Origin: Styela clava
Taxonomy: Eukaryota; Chordata; Ascidiacea; Stolidobranchia; Styelidae
Direction: 5' to 3'
Assembly (NCBI RefSeq): GCF_964204865.1
Contig: NC_135251.1
Span: forward strand, 9,610,001-9,674,000
Length of the DNA: 64,000 nt
Shown here in pieces: positions 47,302-59,451 of this stretch. Below the pieces are notes generated by a model that was not told where the DNA came from, did no database searches, and saw only the letters and a list, made by a program, of their open reading frames with translations. Numbering within the stretch: the stretch's first letter is position 1; each line of letters opens with the position of its first letter. Made by a program: the position numbers and the translations under genes.

Positions 47302-47850
47302 CATCAAGTATATCTCTCTTCTCCATTTGGGGAAATCCTCCTTAGTTGTGAAATTGTAGTAAACGAGACAGGACCGTCAGTGTAGTCTTACCTCGTCAGA
47401 GATAAGGGTTCGGGTTGTGCGCCATCTTGGTGCACATACTTCGGGAGCGCCGTTTCGGCTCGTTATATGATAAGCGAGAACTCGGATAAAATCTAAAACA
47501 CACATGAAAATTGACGAACCCTTCGATTCCAGTATGTATATTAATAGATAGGCAGGTATGTATCTTGGTTGTTGCTTTATAGACTTGAACTCGCAACTGC
47601 GATAAACACTTCAGATGGTTGTGATCAGAGCTGTTGCATCCGGCTTTAAAATCGACTTTTGGGAAAACAGGAAATCTAGCTCCTACCCCAGACTCTAATT
47701 CACAACGTTCCCACACCGACTCCCGTTCTGTCTCCCGTCCCATTTATACAAATAAAATAACTTTGTCTGATACCAGAATTGCCTATAAAAATACCCATAA
47801 ATGGTAGCACGAAAACAAAATTCACAAAGCGTGTTTTGCAGCTTCACTGC

Positions 47851-48060
47851 AAGATCATACTTTTAGGGATCATTTCTATAGTGTGTATCTAGGCCGTAAC
47901 GTAAATAACTTGACAGTTTCGCAACCGCGATGATGCTACGAGGCCTTCGTCCCTGAGCGTGAAGTCGTCTTCGTTGTGGGTTTTGTATCCACGCAAAGGC
48001 AATGATGAGCGTTCCGCATGTGGTCTCACTGCGGAAGGGAAGAAGGTGGTCTGAGCGGTT
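47851..48060 (+). ncRNA. U3: U3 snoRNA copy, all boxes intact
   Basis: Duplicate of the copy at 42285. Confidence 0.91.
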
Positions 48061-48609
48061 CATGAAGTATATCTCTCTTCTCCATTTGGGGAAATCCTCC
48101 TTAGTTGTGAAATTGTAGTAAACGAGACAGGACGGGCAGTGTAGTCTTACCTCGTCAGAGATAAGGGTTCGGGTTGTGCGCCATCTTGGTGCACATACGT
48201 CGGAAGCGCCGTTTCCGGTCGTTATATGATAAGCGAGAACTCGGATAAAATCTAAAACACACATGAAAATTCACGAACCCTTCGATTCTAGTATGTATAT
48301 TAATAGATAGGCAGGTATGTATCTTGGTTGTTGCTTTATAGACTTGAACTCGCAACTGCGATAAACACTTTAAATGGTTGTGATCAGAGCTGTTGCATCC
48401 GGCTTTAGAATCGACTTTTGTGAAAACAGGAAATCTAGCTCCTACCCCAGACTCAAATTCACAACGTTTCCACACCGACTCCCGTTCCGTCTCCCGTCCC
48501 ATTTATACAAATAAAATAACTTTGTCTGATGCCAGGATTGCCTATAAAAATACCCATAAATGGTAGCACAAAAACAAAATTCACAAAGCGTGTTTTGTAG
48601 CTCCACTGC

Positions 48610-48741
48610 AAGATCATACTTTTAGGCATCTTTTATATAGTGTGTATCTAGCTCGTAACGTCAATAACTTGACAGTTTCGCAACCGCGATGATGCTACGA
48701 GCCCCTTCGTCCCTGAGCGTGAAGTCGTCTTTGTTATGGTT
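48610..48741 (+). pseudogene. U3 copy lacking boxes C and D
   Basis: Duplicate of the copy at 43044; promoter has CTCCACTGC. Confidence 0.85.
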
Positions 48742-49176
48742 CATCAAGTAAATCTCTCTTCTCCATTTGGGGAAATCCTTCTCAGTTATGAAGTTGTAGG
48801 AAACGAGACAGAACGGGCAGTGTAGTCTTACCTCGTCAGAATAAACGCTGTCTATTATTGTTATGCAACTTGTACGAAATTGAAAAAAAAAATACATAGA
48901 GTTTGTTCAATTTTGCTTACGAGATCATACATTCAGGTATAAATTTTGAAGTTTGTACCTAGAACAGTGCTTTAACTACTTGTGGCATTGCAACATCTTT
49001 GACTTTTGCTATGGCGCACATGCGAATATATAAATTTAAACCTCTAGAATTTAATGCACTTATAAAGATTTTCAAAATACAATTAGGATATTTTTAAATC
49101 AAGATTTTATGTTGAAATGACCATAAATACAAACATCACAACAACAATCACATTAGGTTTTTTAAAACAACGCCGC

Positions 49177-49251
49177 AAGATTGTACTTCAAGTGAATTTG
49201 GTCGTTGAGTCAGTAACCTGACTGTTACACAACCGCGATCATGTCGGTGGA
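49177..49251 (+). ncRNA. Short U3-like module (type B2)
   Basis: Duplicate of the module at 43615. Confidence 0.56.
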
Positions 49252-49872
49252 TTTATTCGCAGTATATTCTCAAAACAAGAGGAAGCTTCACTTACGCGTG
49301 AAATTAAAAGAGATGCAGCCGGAGGATGTAAACTCATTTGCTGGGAATGAACGCTGTATTCCCGGAACTCCAGAAGTCTTTGCACTAAGATGGCGCACAG
49401 CTTGAACATAGTAAGTGAACCAGGTAAGGGTTCGGGTTGTGCGCCATCTTGGTGCACATACTTCGGGAGCGCCGTTTCCGCTTGTTATATGATAAGCAAG
49501 AACTCGGATAAAATCTAAAACACACATGAAAATTGACGAACCCTTCGATTCCAGTATGTATATTAATAGATAGGCAGGTATGTATCTTGGTTGTTGCTTT
49601 AGACACTTGAACTCGCTACTGCGATAAACACTTTAGATGGTTGTGATCAGAGCTGTTGCATCCGGCTTTAAAATCGACTTTTGTGAAAACATGAAATCTA
49701 GCTCCTAACCCAGACTCAAATTCACAACTTTTCCACGCCGACTCCCGTTCTGTCTCCCGTCCCATTTATACAAATAAAATAACTTTGTCTGATGCCAGGA
49801 TTGCCTATAAAAATACCCATAAATGGTAGCACGAAAACAAAATTCACAAAGCGTGTTTTGTAGCTTCGCTGC

Positions 49873-50082
49873 AAGATCATACTTTTAAGGATCATTTCTA
49901 TAGTGTGTTTCTAGGCCGTAACGTAAATGACTTGACAGTTTCGCAACCGCGATGATGCTACGAGGCCTTCGTCCCTGAGCGTGAAGTCGTCTTCGTTGTG
50001 GGTTTTGTATCCACGCAAAGGCAATGATGAGCGTTCCGCATGTGGTCTCACTGCGGAAGGGAAGAAGGTGGTCTGAGCGGTT
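49873..50082 (+). ncRNA. U3: U3 snoRNA copy
   Basis: Duplicate of the copy at 44311. Confidence 0.88.
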
Positions 50083-50631
50083 CATGAAGTATATCTCTCT
50101 TCTCCGTTTGGGGAAATCCTCCTTAGTTGTGAAATTGTAGTAAACGAGACAGGACGGGCAGTGTAGTCTTACCTCGTCAGAGATAAGGGTTCGGGTTGTG
50201 CGCCATCTTGGTGCACATACGTCGGGAGCGCCGTTTCCGGTCGTTATATGATAAGCGAGAACTCGGATAAAATCTAAAACACACATGAAAATTGACGAAC
50301 CCTTCGATTCTAGTATGTATATTAATAGATAGGCAGGTATGTATCTTAGTTGTTGCTTTATAGACTTGAACTCGCAACTGCGATAAACACTTTAAATGGT
50401 TGTGATCAGAGCTGTTGCATCCGGCTTTAAAATCGACTTTTGGGAAAACAGGAAATCTAGCTCCTACCCCAGACTCAAATTCACAACGTTTCCACACCGA
50501 CTCCCGTTCCGTCTCCCGTCCCATTTATACAAATAAAATAACTTTGTCTGATGCCAGGATTGCCTATAAAAATACCCATAAATGGTAGCACAAAAACAAA
50601 ATTCACAAAGCGTGTTTTGTAGCTTCACTGC

Positions 50632-50763
50632 AAGATCATACTTTTAGGCATCTTTTATATAGTGTGTATCTAGCTCGTAACGTCAATAACTTGACAGTTT
50701 CGCAGCCGCGTTGGTGCTACGAGCCCCTTCGTCCCTGAGCGTGAAGTCGTCTTTGTTATGGTT
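50632..50763 (+). pseudogene. U3 copy lacking boxes C and D
   Basis: C' further damaged (GCGTTGGTGC) compared with the copy at 45070. Confidence 0.85.
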
Positions 50764-51199
50764 CATCAAGTAAATCTCTCTTCTCCATTTGGGGAAATCC
50801 TTCTCAGTTGTGAAGTTGTAGGAAACGAGACAGGACGGGCAGTGTAGTCTTATCTCGTCAGAATGAACGCTGTCTATTATTGTTATGCAACTTGTAAAAA
50901 ATTGAAAAAAAAAACACATAGAGTTTGTTCAATTTTACTTTCGAGATCATACATTCAGGTATAAATTTTGAAGTTTGTACCTAAGACAGTGCTTTAACTA
51001 CTTGTGGCATTGCAACATCTTCGACTTTTGCTATGGCGCACATGTGAATATATACATTTAAACCTCTAGAATTTATTGCACTTATAAAGATTTCCAAAAT
51101 AAGATTAGGATATTTTAAAATCAAGAGTTTATGTTGAAATGACCATAAATATAAACATCACAACAACAATCACAATAGGTTTTTTAAAAACACCGCCGC

Positions 51200-51274
51200 A
51201 AGATTGTACATCAAGTGATCTTGGTCGTTGAGTCAGTAACCTGACTGTTACTCAACCGCGATCAGGTCGGTGGG
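51200..51274 (+). ncRNA. Short U3-like module (type B1)
   Basis: Duplicate of the module at 45637, including GATCAGGTCGG. Confidence 0.58.
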
Positions 51275-51894
51275 TTTATTCGCAGTATATTCTCAATACA
51301 AGAGGAAGCTATACTTACGCGTGAAATTAAAAGAGATGAAGCCGGAGGATGTAAACTCATTTGCTGGATATGAACGCTGTTTCCCCGGAACTCCAGTAGT
51401 CTGTGCACTAAGATGGCGCACAGCTTGAACATAGTAAGTGAACTAGGTAAGGGTTCGGGTTGTGCGCCATCTTGGTGCACATACTTCGGGAGCGCCGTTT
51501 CCGCTTGTTATATGATAAGCGAGAACTCGGATAAAATCTAAAACACACATGAAAATTGACGAACTATTCGATTCCAGTATGTATATTAATAGATAGGCAG
51601 GTATGTATGTTGGTTGTTGCTTTAGAGACTTGAACTTGCAACTGCGATAAACACTTTAGATGGTTGAGATCAGAGCTGTTGCATCCGGCTTTAAAATCGA
51701 CTTTTGTGAAAACAGGAAATCTAGCTCCTACCCCAGACTCAAATTCACAACTTTTCCACGCCGACTCCCGTTCTGTCTCCCGTCCAATTTATACAAATAA
51801 AATAACTTTGTCTGATGCCAGGATTGCCTATAAAAATACCCATAAATGGTAGCACGAAAACAAAATTCACAAAGCGTGTTTTGTAGCTTCACTG

Positions 51895-52104
51895 CAAGAT
51901 CATACTTTTAGGGATCATTTCTATAGTGTGTATCTAGGCCGTAACGTAAATAACTTGACAGTTTCGCAACCGCGATGATGCTACGAGGCCTTCGTCCCTG
52001 AGCGTGAAGTCGACTTCGTTGTGGGTTTTGTATCCACGCAAAGGCAATGATGAGCGTTCCGCATGTGGTCTCACTGCGGAAGGGAAGAAGGTGGTCTGAG
52101 CGGT
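51895..52104 (+). ncRNA. U3: U3 snoRNA copy, all boxes intact
   Basis: Boxes intact; GTGAAGTCGACTTCG after box B creates a short palindrome. Confidence 0.9.
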
Positions 52105-52654
52105 TCATCAAGTATATCTCTCTTCTCCATTTGGGGAAATCCTCCTTAGTTGTGAAATTGTAGTAAACGAGACAGGACGGGCAGTGTAGTCTCACCTCGT
52201 CAGAGATAAGGGTTCGGGTTGTGCGCCATCTTGGTGCACATACTTCGGGAGCGCCGTTTCCGCTCGTTATATGATAAGCGAGAACTCGGATAAAATCTAA
52301 AACACACATGAAAATTGACGAACCCTTCGATTCCAGTATGTATATTAATAGATAGGCAGGTATGTATCTTAGTTGTTGCTTTATAGACATGAACTCGCAA
52401 CTGCGATAAACACTTCAGATGGTTGTGATCAGAGCTGTTGCATCCGGCTTTAAAATCGACTTTTGGGAAAACAGGAAATCTAGCTCCTACCCCAGACTCT
52501 AATTCACAACGTTCCCACACCGACTCCCGTTCTGTCTCCCGTCCCATTTATACGAATAAAATAACTTTGTCTGATACCAGGATTGCCTATAAAAATACCC
52601 ATAAATGGTAGCACGAAAACAAAATTCACAAAGCGTGTTTTGTAGCTTCACTGC

Positions 52655-52864
52655 AAGATCATACTTATAGGGATCATTTCTATAGTGTGTATCTAGGCCG
52701 TAACGTAAATTACTTGACAGTTTCGCAACCGCGATGATGCTACGAGGCCTTCGTCCCTGAGCGTGAAGTCGTCTTCGTTGTGGGTTTTGTATCCACGCAA
52801 AGCCAATGATGAGCGTTCCGCATGTGGTCTCACTGCGGAAGGGAAGAAGGTGGTCTGAGCGGTT
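52655..52864 (+). ncRNA. U3: U3 snoRNA copy
   Basis: ACTTATAGGGATC near the 5' end; boxes B, C and D intact. Confidence 0.9.
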
Positions 52865-53299
52865 CATCAAGTATATCTCTCTTCTCCATTTGGGGAAATC
52901 CTCCTTAGTTGTGAAATTGTAGTAAACGAGACAGGACGGGCAGTGTAATCTTATCTCGTCAGAATAAACGCTGTCTATTATTGTTATGCAACTTGTACGA
53001 AATTGAAAAAAAAACAACATAGAGTTTGTTCAATTTTGCTTTCGAGATCATACATTCAGGTATAAATTTTGAAGTTTGTACCTAGGACAGTGCTTTAACT
53101 ACTTGTGGCATTGCAACATCTTTGACTTTTGCTATGGCGCACATGCGAATATATAAATTTAAACCTCTAGAATTTAATGCACTTATAAAGATTTTCAAAA
53201 TACAATTAGGATATTTTTAAATCAAGATTTTATGTTGAAATGACCATAAATACAAACATCACAACAACAATCACAATAGGTTTTTTAAAACAACGCCGC

Positions 53300-53374
53300 A
53301 AGATTGTACTTCAAGTGACTTTGGTCGTTGAGTCAGTAACCTGACTGTTACACAATTGCGATCATGTCGGTGGA
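53300..53374 (+). ncRNA. Short U3-like module (type B2)
   Basis: ACAATTGCGATC for ACAACCGCGATC. Confidence 0.55.
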
Positions 53375-53996
53375 TTTATTCGCAGTATATTCTCTATACA
53401 AGAGGAAGTTTCACTTACGCGTGAAATTAAAAGAGATGCAGCCGGAGGATGTAAACTCATTTGCTGGGAATGAACGCTGTTTTCCCGGAACTCCAGAAGT
53501 CTGTGCACTAAGATGGCGCACAGCTTGAACATAGTAAGTGAACCAGGTAAGGGTTCGGGTTGTGCGCCATCTTGGTGCACATACTTCGGGAGCGCCTTTT
53601 CCGCTTGTTATATGATAAGCGAGAACTCGGATAAAATCTAAAACACACATGAAAATTGACGAACCCTTCGATTCCAGTATGTATATTAATATATAGGCAG
53701 GTATGTATCTTGGTTGTTGCTTTATAGACTTGAACTCGCAACTGCAATAAACACTTAAAGATGGTTGTGATCAGAGCTGTTGCATCCGGCTTTAAAATCG
53801 ACTTTTGGGAAAACAGCAAATCTAGCTCCTACCCCAAACTCTAATTCACAACGTTCCCACACCGACTCCCGTTCTGTCTCCCGTCCCATTTATATAAATA
53901 AAATAACTTTGTCTGATGCCAGGATTGCCTATAAAAATACCCATAAATGGTAGCACGAAAACAAAATTCACAAAGCGTGTTTTGTAGCTTCACTTC

Positions 53997-54098
53997 AAGA
54001 TCATACTTTTAGGGATCATTTCTATAGTGTGTATCTAGTCCGTAACGTCAACAACTTTACAGTTTCGCAACCGCGATCATGTCGGTGGATTTATTCGC
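53997..54098 (+). pseudogene. Chimera of U3 5' half and module B
   Basis: A U3 promoter and 5' domain (AAGATCATACTTTTAGGG to TTTCGCAACCGCGAT) continue directly into the B sequence CATGTCGGTGGATTTATTCG. The switch lies in the about 10 bases, CAACCGCGAT, that U3 and B share, as expected for recombination or slippage between them. Boxes B, C and D of U3 are lost. Confidence 0.85.
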
Positions 54099-54333
54099 AG
54101 TATATTCTCAATACAAGAGGAAGCTTCACTTACGCGTGAAATTAAAAGAGATGAAGCCAGAGGATGTGAACTCACGACCTCTATGGGTGGTAAACTTCAT
54201 TTCAAGCATCGTGTCACATATTTAAATACCCACTTAAAATTGCTTCCCAATTTGCTGGAAAGCCAAGAAACTGTATGTCCGTATGTTTGTATCCCATTGT
54301 AATTACAAATTCTGCAAATTGATTTATTGTTTT

Positions 54334-57300
54334 TTAGATTATATTATCATCAGTTGGGGCCAGGTATTTGTTTTGTATGTCCAGTTTGATTTTTGTTCCA
54401 ATTATAATCTTCTTTAAGAGTACGAAGCATTTAGTTACTGCTATCTGGTGTGGGCCATCATAACTGTTATGAAATATTTGTTTTCTATTGATTATTACGG
54501 GGGTACGTAGTACGTCGCTAATGAAGTTTACAATTTTTCCAATATAGTAGTTAGTTTTATTGCAGTGTAGAATAAGATGCTTCGTGTTGTCTGAAGGGGA
54601 TTTACAGAATTTGCATTTTAGTAATTTTAACACACCGGTTTGGTCGTATCTTAATGACATTCCCCTCATGCGGTCGCTGAAAATGTATCCTTCACGAACT
54701 ATGCGGTAGGATAGTATTCGTTCCGCATTCGTGAACTTGTTTCTCGAGGTATTACTAACGAGCTGAACTTCTTCCCAGTTTATGGTTGGTGTCTGTTGGT
54801 CTTGTTCAGATGCTTTGCTCTTGAGCTTCTGATAAAGGTCTTTGTGTCTTGCCGTAACCCAATCATCGCGTGTGAAGTCTATTTTACGGAAGAGGTCTAG
54901 CATTTGCCTCCATGTTACGGGGGTTATGTAACTGTGTGGCATCGAGTTGCTATAAAGACTTGGATTAATTTCCTTGATTCTAGACCCCAGTGAATATAGT
55001 CCTTCTATATGCCAAAATTGATTGAGGTTTTCATCTCTCACGAAAGCTTTCAATCTTTCGACTTGACAGGCCTCCACCTTTGATTTGACATCAACCATTC
55101 CGATACCCCCACTCGCCACTGCAAGTTGAAGGCGTTTTCTATTTATCACCTCTATTTTTGCGGGATACCATAACAATTTATGGAGTGCGCTTTCAATTAA
55201 TTTAATATTCCTTGAGGAGATGGTCTTGGTCCGCGCGTGGAATGTGATGATTGTTAAAGAGTTGATTGCCGTTATTTTGCCATACCAAGTCAGATGTCTT
55301 GGTTTCAATGAATTTAAAGTCCGGGTTAGTAATCTAATTATATCTTCCCACATTTTTCCAATGGTTTAAGGCCAAAATGTATTCCAAGTGTTTTACAGTC
55401 CGGTTTTATATATTGGTGGTATGAAGATTTTGATATCGAGTTGAGAGCTATTTTGGTGATGCATAGTATTTCCGTTTTTTCTTTGTTGATTTGTTGTCCG
55501 GCTGCTTGTTTGAAATTTTCTAACTCCACAAAGATTTTTGAGATGGATATTTGGTCTCTAACCGCAAAAGTAATGTCGTCTGCATATTGATCTATTTTAT
55601 GCTCGTATGCGCCAAGTTTTATTCCTTTTATTTGCGAGTTTGCCTGGATCGATCTTGCGAGTGGTTCGACCGTTAAACTATATAACAGCATACTTGAAGG
55701 ACATCCCTGTCGTATGCCGCGTCGAATAGTTATTGGGTTAGTTAGACGGCCATTCACATCTATACGGCTATATATGTCCGTATACATACTTTTTATGGTG
55801 TTAAATGTCTTGCATCCCAATCCTACGTGTTGCAAGACCTTAAATACAAAGCTGTGATTCACATTGTCGAAGGCTTTAAGATTGTCTATCATTATCAGAG
55901 CACCTGGGGTGTTTTTTTTTTGACAGTGTTTGAAAATGGCGTCTACGTTGTAATTAATGTCAGCTATGTTTCTTGACTTGATTGAACATTTTTGGGAGGG
56001 GCTTATAATTTGGTCCATAACAGGTTCCAGACGATTTACTATAATTTTTGATAGGATTTTGTAGTCTGTATTTAAAGTTGTGATAGGGCGCCAGTTTTTT
56101 AGATTTGATTGATCATTCTTTTTATATAAAAGTTTTACTTTTGCGATTGAGGCAGATTTTGATAGGGGCCGAAAGAGAAAATATTGTTTATAAATTGGAT
56201 TGGATTGGAGTAAATTGGATCCGTATGGTGTCCCAAAAAGTAACGTAAGACTCCTTTCCTAGGCCGTCCATCCCAGGCGATCGGTTGTCTAACATCTGCT
56301 TGATAGCATGCAGAATCTCAGTACTATTCACGTGTTCTTCTAGACGGATGTTGTCTTGCTCTGAGATTTGCGTTGTTTCCATGAGAGAGAGGGAGTATTG
56401 TTGGTAGTACTCGGATGTCAGATGTTCCTCACCCCACAGATTTGTGTAGAAGTCTTCTACCATCTTTATGATCTCTTCCTCTTTGGTGGTTGTCCGGTTG
56501 TTTGGTGATCCCAGTTTAGTTATGGTGGTTTCTTTAGCTCTCTTCTTTATTCTGGCAAAAAAAGTTCTTGTTGGCCTTTCGTTCTCCTCAAGCGTTTCCA
56601 TATTTGCCATCAAGATGTCCAAATTGTTTTGTTCTTCATATATAGTTTTTAGCTGCGATTTTAGGTTTTCTATTTTTAAAGTATTTTCTTTTTTCCCTTC
56701 ATTTATCAGTTTTTCCAAATTTTCCGTAGTTGAGCCAGATTGTTTCGTTTATCATTTGCAGCGATTTTGGAGTAAGCCATTGTAATTTTCTTGATCCTAT
56801 TCTTTGCATAGTCCCACCAGAATTGTAGTGATTCAAAGTTTTCGATTTCATTCAGGGCGGATTTATAGGTGTTTTTGATTACTCTGACGTATGTTTGATC
56901 GTTATACAACCGGACGTTATTTCGCCACACGCTTTTTCCCCACCGGATTTTTTGAGCTTGTTTTAGTATTATCTGGGGGCACAACAGGTGATCTGACACT
57001 GTGTTCATTGTATGGGATATTTCTGAGACCATATGATCCAAGTTTTTCGAGTTATAGATGTGGTCGATACGTCTTTCCTGCGATCCGGTAAGGTGCGTAA
57101 AAATTTGTTTTTTGGGGTATTTTCTTCTATATGTGTCGACAATGTGGTTTTCCTGGATGAACTTTTTTAGAATTTTTTCCGGCGGCCGAAGTTTAAAATT
57201 TCTGGGGATTAGAACATCAATTGGCTCAAGCACAAAGTTAAAATCGCCTACCACTATTATGTCATATGTGTCTATGTAATTCTTTAACGTTACTACCAGT

Positions 57301-57671
57301 TTTTCACAAAATTTCGTTTTTTTAGGACCGTTTTGGGCTGGGGCATATACGTTGAAAATTGTTATTGTTTGGCGGTCGATATTAATTTCTACGCTATCCA
57401 AGCGATGTTGGATATGTATGGCGTAGGTGGTTGGAAAAATAGTGTTTTCAGATTTAATCATAATGAGGGTCCCTTGCTTGAAAGTCGTATGGCATTTGTC
57501 CAATTTATCCAGCGTATTCATAAATATGTTATATCCTAGTGCTTCCGCCCATTGTGTGACCAATAATTTGTCTATCTTGCACACCTCTTGCACGCACAGG
57601 ACATTTGGCCTCTCGTGACCGATATAATTTCTTAGATCATTCAATCGGTGTTGGACACCGTTTGAATTCAA
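54334..57671 (-). pseudogene. LINE ORF2: endonuclease and reverse transcriptase, with frameshifts
   Basis: The endonuclease (57671-56706) starts near LNSNGVQHRL and has the APE signatures VQEV (E at about residue 29), GDFNF (142-146), RRIDHIY (200-206) and SDH (226-228). A second frame (56718-56188) has the RT N-terminal NRSPGMDG. A third (about 56100-55338) has NWRPITTLN, motif A MIDNLKAFD, RRGIRQGCPSS and catalytic YADD. The last frame (55353-54334) has a GGIGMVD thumb-like block and a C-terminal CKFC...HLILHC zinc-like motif. Frames change near 56710, 56190-56110 and 55345 (in an A-run). There is no in-frame ATG before the endonuclease. Active-site residues survive, but the gene is broken. 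Confidence 0.87.
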
Positions 57672-57958
57672 GGATATTAAGTCTTTTTATGCATATAGGA
57701 TCATGTAAGTAAGAAAGAGTTTTGTAGTTATATGGTACGTTGATACCAACGTTTAATACCAACGGACAGGCACGACCTGAAAGATTGGCATAGCACTATA
57801 CCAGCTTCGGTTCAAACATGGCACGTATTTTGGGAGTGGTGTACGGTATGCTGTAGCCTAACCTTTGTGGTAAATAAATATAGAACACTATTTATAAATT
57901 TTATCAGAGTACTTTTTTCAGATGTTTCTTACTTTTTGTTATAACTGATTTTTATAAC
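57672..57958. other. LINE spacer between ORF1 and ORF2
   Basis: AT-rich, no coding potential seen. An ATG CAT AAA AAG on the minus strand just before ORF2 is one base out of frame with it. Confidence 0.5.
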
Positions 57959-59451
57959 TCACAGTTTTGTTGTCGATCCCTTTTTCTTTTTCCCGATAGA
58001 TTTCTCTTTTATGGTGCGAGTAGCTGATAACGATGAACCTGATGACGATGTGTCTTCTCTATTTTTCTTATTGTTATGGTCATCATTTTCCATGTCGGTT
58101 CTAGATATGTCCAAATTTAGCCTACTTGGCAGGGGCATGTTGTTTCCCAAATCTGCCGGCGCTGATGTAGTCTCCAGTGACGAGTCGCTGAACACTGAGG
58201 GCAGTGTTGTGTCTCTAGATTCAAAATTTTGGACAAGGACCTTCACGTACTCATTTCCTCTAGGGGGCGCATGAAAGGGTGTGTTTCCAATTGTTGATGT
58301 GGGCTTTAGACGCGTGGATGTTTTCGGCTTTGATTTCGGAATTTGTGGTGGAGTTGATATCGGACTGATTGGGTTGCCCGTGTCCTCACATTCCGACCAA
58401 TTATTGATTTCAATTGAGTCAGTGCCCGAGGATGAAAAATCCTGTGTGTCCACATTTGTCCTGTTTCGGTCCCAGCGAGTTGTATGGTTGTTCCTTTTTG
58501 TGTCATTGTGTTAAGAGAGACTTCCAAATTTTCGTTATCTGATTTGTTTGCGTTTTGTGTTGTGTCTTTCGGTGTATTGACCGGTATTTTTTCGAAAGTG
58601 AGTGTCGTCTTCTTTGTCTTTTCGTCCGATTTTTCTGCCATGTTGTTGCTTGTGGGCGTGTTTGTCTCGCTTTGGGTTGCGTCCGAAACGAGATGCTGGA
58701 CAGCTCGTTCATGTTGAGCTCTTCTCATATGTTTTGGGATCGCCCATGTTGCCACACCTTGTAGGTTCGGGAAGTCCTTTTCTCTTTCATCGCAGTGCTT
58801 TCGAATGTGTTCAGGTTTCTTACAGTGCCTACACACCGGCTCATTCTCACAATTCGTGAAAACGTGGCCGGTCTGCAGGCATCGGCCACAAGTAGGGAGA
58901 TATAATTCCCTCGGTAAAAAGGTTTTGCATCGAATGCCCTCCATGATGACAAAGTCGGGCAACCGATCCTTCTTAAATTCTTCCATGAGAAAAGAAGTAT
59001 AACCGTTATATACATCCGTGCCCCGATGATAGTTCCTGCTGGCACTTTTTATCTTTCCGCAGCCCAGATTGTGTATTATGGCTGAGGCTTTTGCCAAACT
59101 CGTCTCGGGCGGTATGCTTCGGATCGGTGCTTTGGTTGGCAGCGAGACCTCTATCGTGATGTTCTCCGCACGAATGATTCCGCCTCTTTCATGCAGGAAA
59201 TCACCTCGCACACTTGACTCCGGGTCTTCCAAAGCTGCAAAAGATAAGATCCACAAATCTTTCCTTTCTTTGTATAATGCCCTGATATGCTCGCAATATT
59301 TCTGATTGGTAGTGTCCTTCTTTAATATGTCCATCAGTCTGGAAAAATCCAATTCTTGCTCTGATTTTAGAAATAAGATCCTTGGTCTTGTAGTGGTTGG
59401 TGTATTGATTGTACTCCGAGGTATTGTGGACGCAGCTGCAAAGTATGCCAT
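57959..59451 (-). pseudogene. LINE ORF1: nucleic-acid-binding protein with two CCHC knuckles
   Basis: ORF1 proteins bind LINE RNA and form the retrotransposition particle. From the ATG at 59451 (MAYFAAASTIPR) the first frame carries two CX2CX4HX4C knuckles in tandem, C188-C191-H196-C201 and C207-C210-H215-C220. A low-complexity Ser/Thr/Asn/Lys-rich tail follows. A frameshift near 58460-58490 moves the sequence to a second frame (VDTQDFSSSGTDSIEINN...) that runs to 57959, giving about 490 residues overall. The tail is lysine-rich and disordered-looking. Confidence 0.8.

Larger units (their letters stand above)
38750..53996 (+). repeat. Higher-order repeat, period about 5.56 kb, two and a half copies
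   Basis: Copy 1 is 38750-44310, copy 2 is 44311-49872, copy 3 begins at 49873 and is incomplete. Each complete copy has the order: U3, U3 lacking C-D (then B), three U3 in short units, U3 lacking C-D (then B). Individual base changes such as box C TGACGAGTGTTCC recur at the same position in copies 1 and 2 (5566 apart), which points to recent segmental duplication. Confidence 0.88.
13098..54173 (+). repeat. Homogenised U3 snoRNA tandem array of long and short units
   Basis: Thirty-nine U3 starts in the same orientation. Spacing falls into two classes: about 1336-1343 bp (long unit: U3, module C, module B, MITE, module D) and 758-760 bp (short unit: U3 plus D). Both classes come about 80 bp shorter when the U3 copy lacks its C-D segment. 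The short unit reads CTCGTCAGAGGTAAGGG where the long unit has CTCGTCAGAATAAACG and, about 579 bp later, GAACCAGGTAAGGG. Apart from RNA modules and MITEs, the unit has no other gene. Confidence 0.9.

Noticed and set aside
13149-53819. Dozens of antisense ORFs of 60-175 codons across the array, many starting MGRETERES or MCVLDFIRVLAYH
   Set aside because: They lie antisense to U3, the spacer and the MITE, recur only because the DNA is repeated, differ in length by single-base changes, cross the RNA genes and show no protein domain. The apparent conservation is that of the repeat.
13200-54100. Tandem repeats with regular spacing read as a CRISPR array
   Set aside because: Units are 759-1343 bp with no unique spacers, and the genome is eukaryotic.
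58011-58859. Plus-strand ORFs over the LINE ORF1
   Set aside because: Shadows of the minus-strand ORF1, which carries the clear CCHC motifs.
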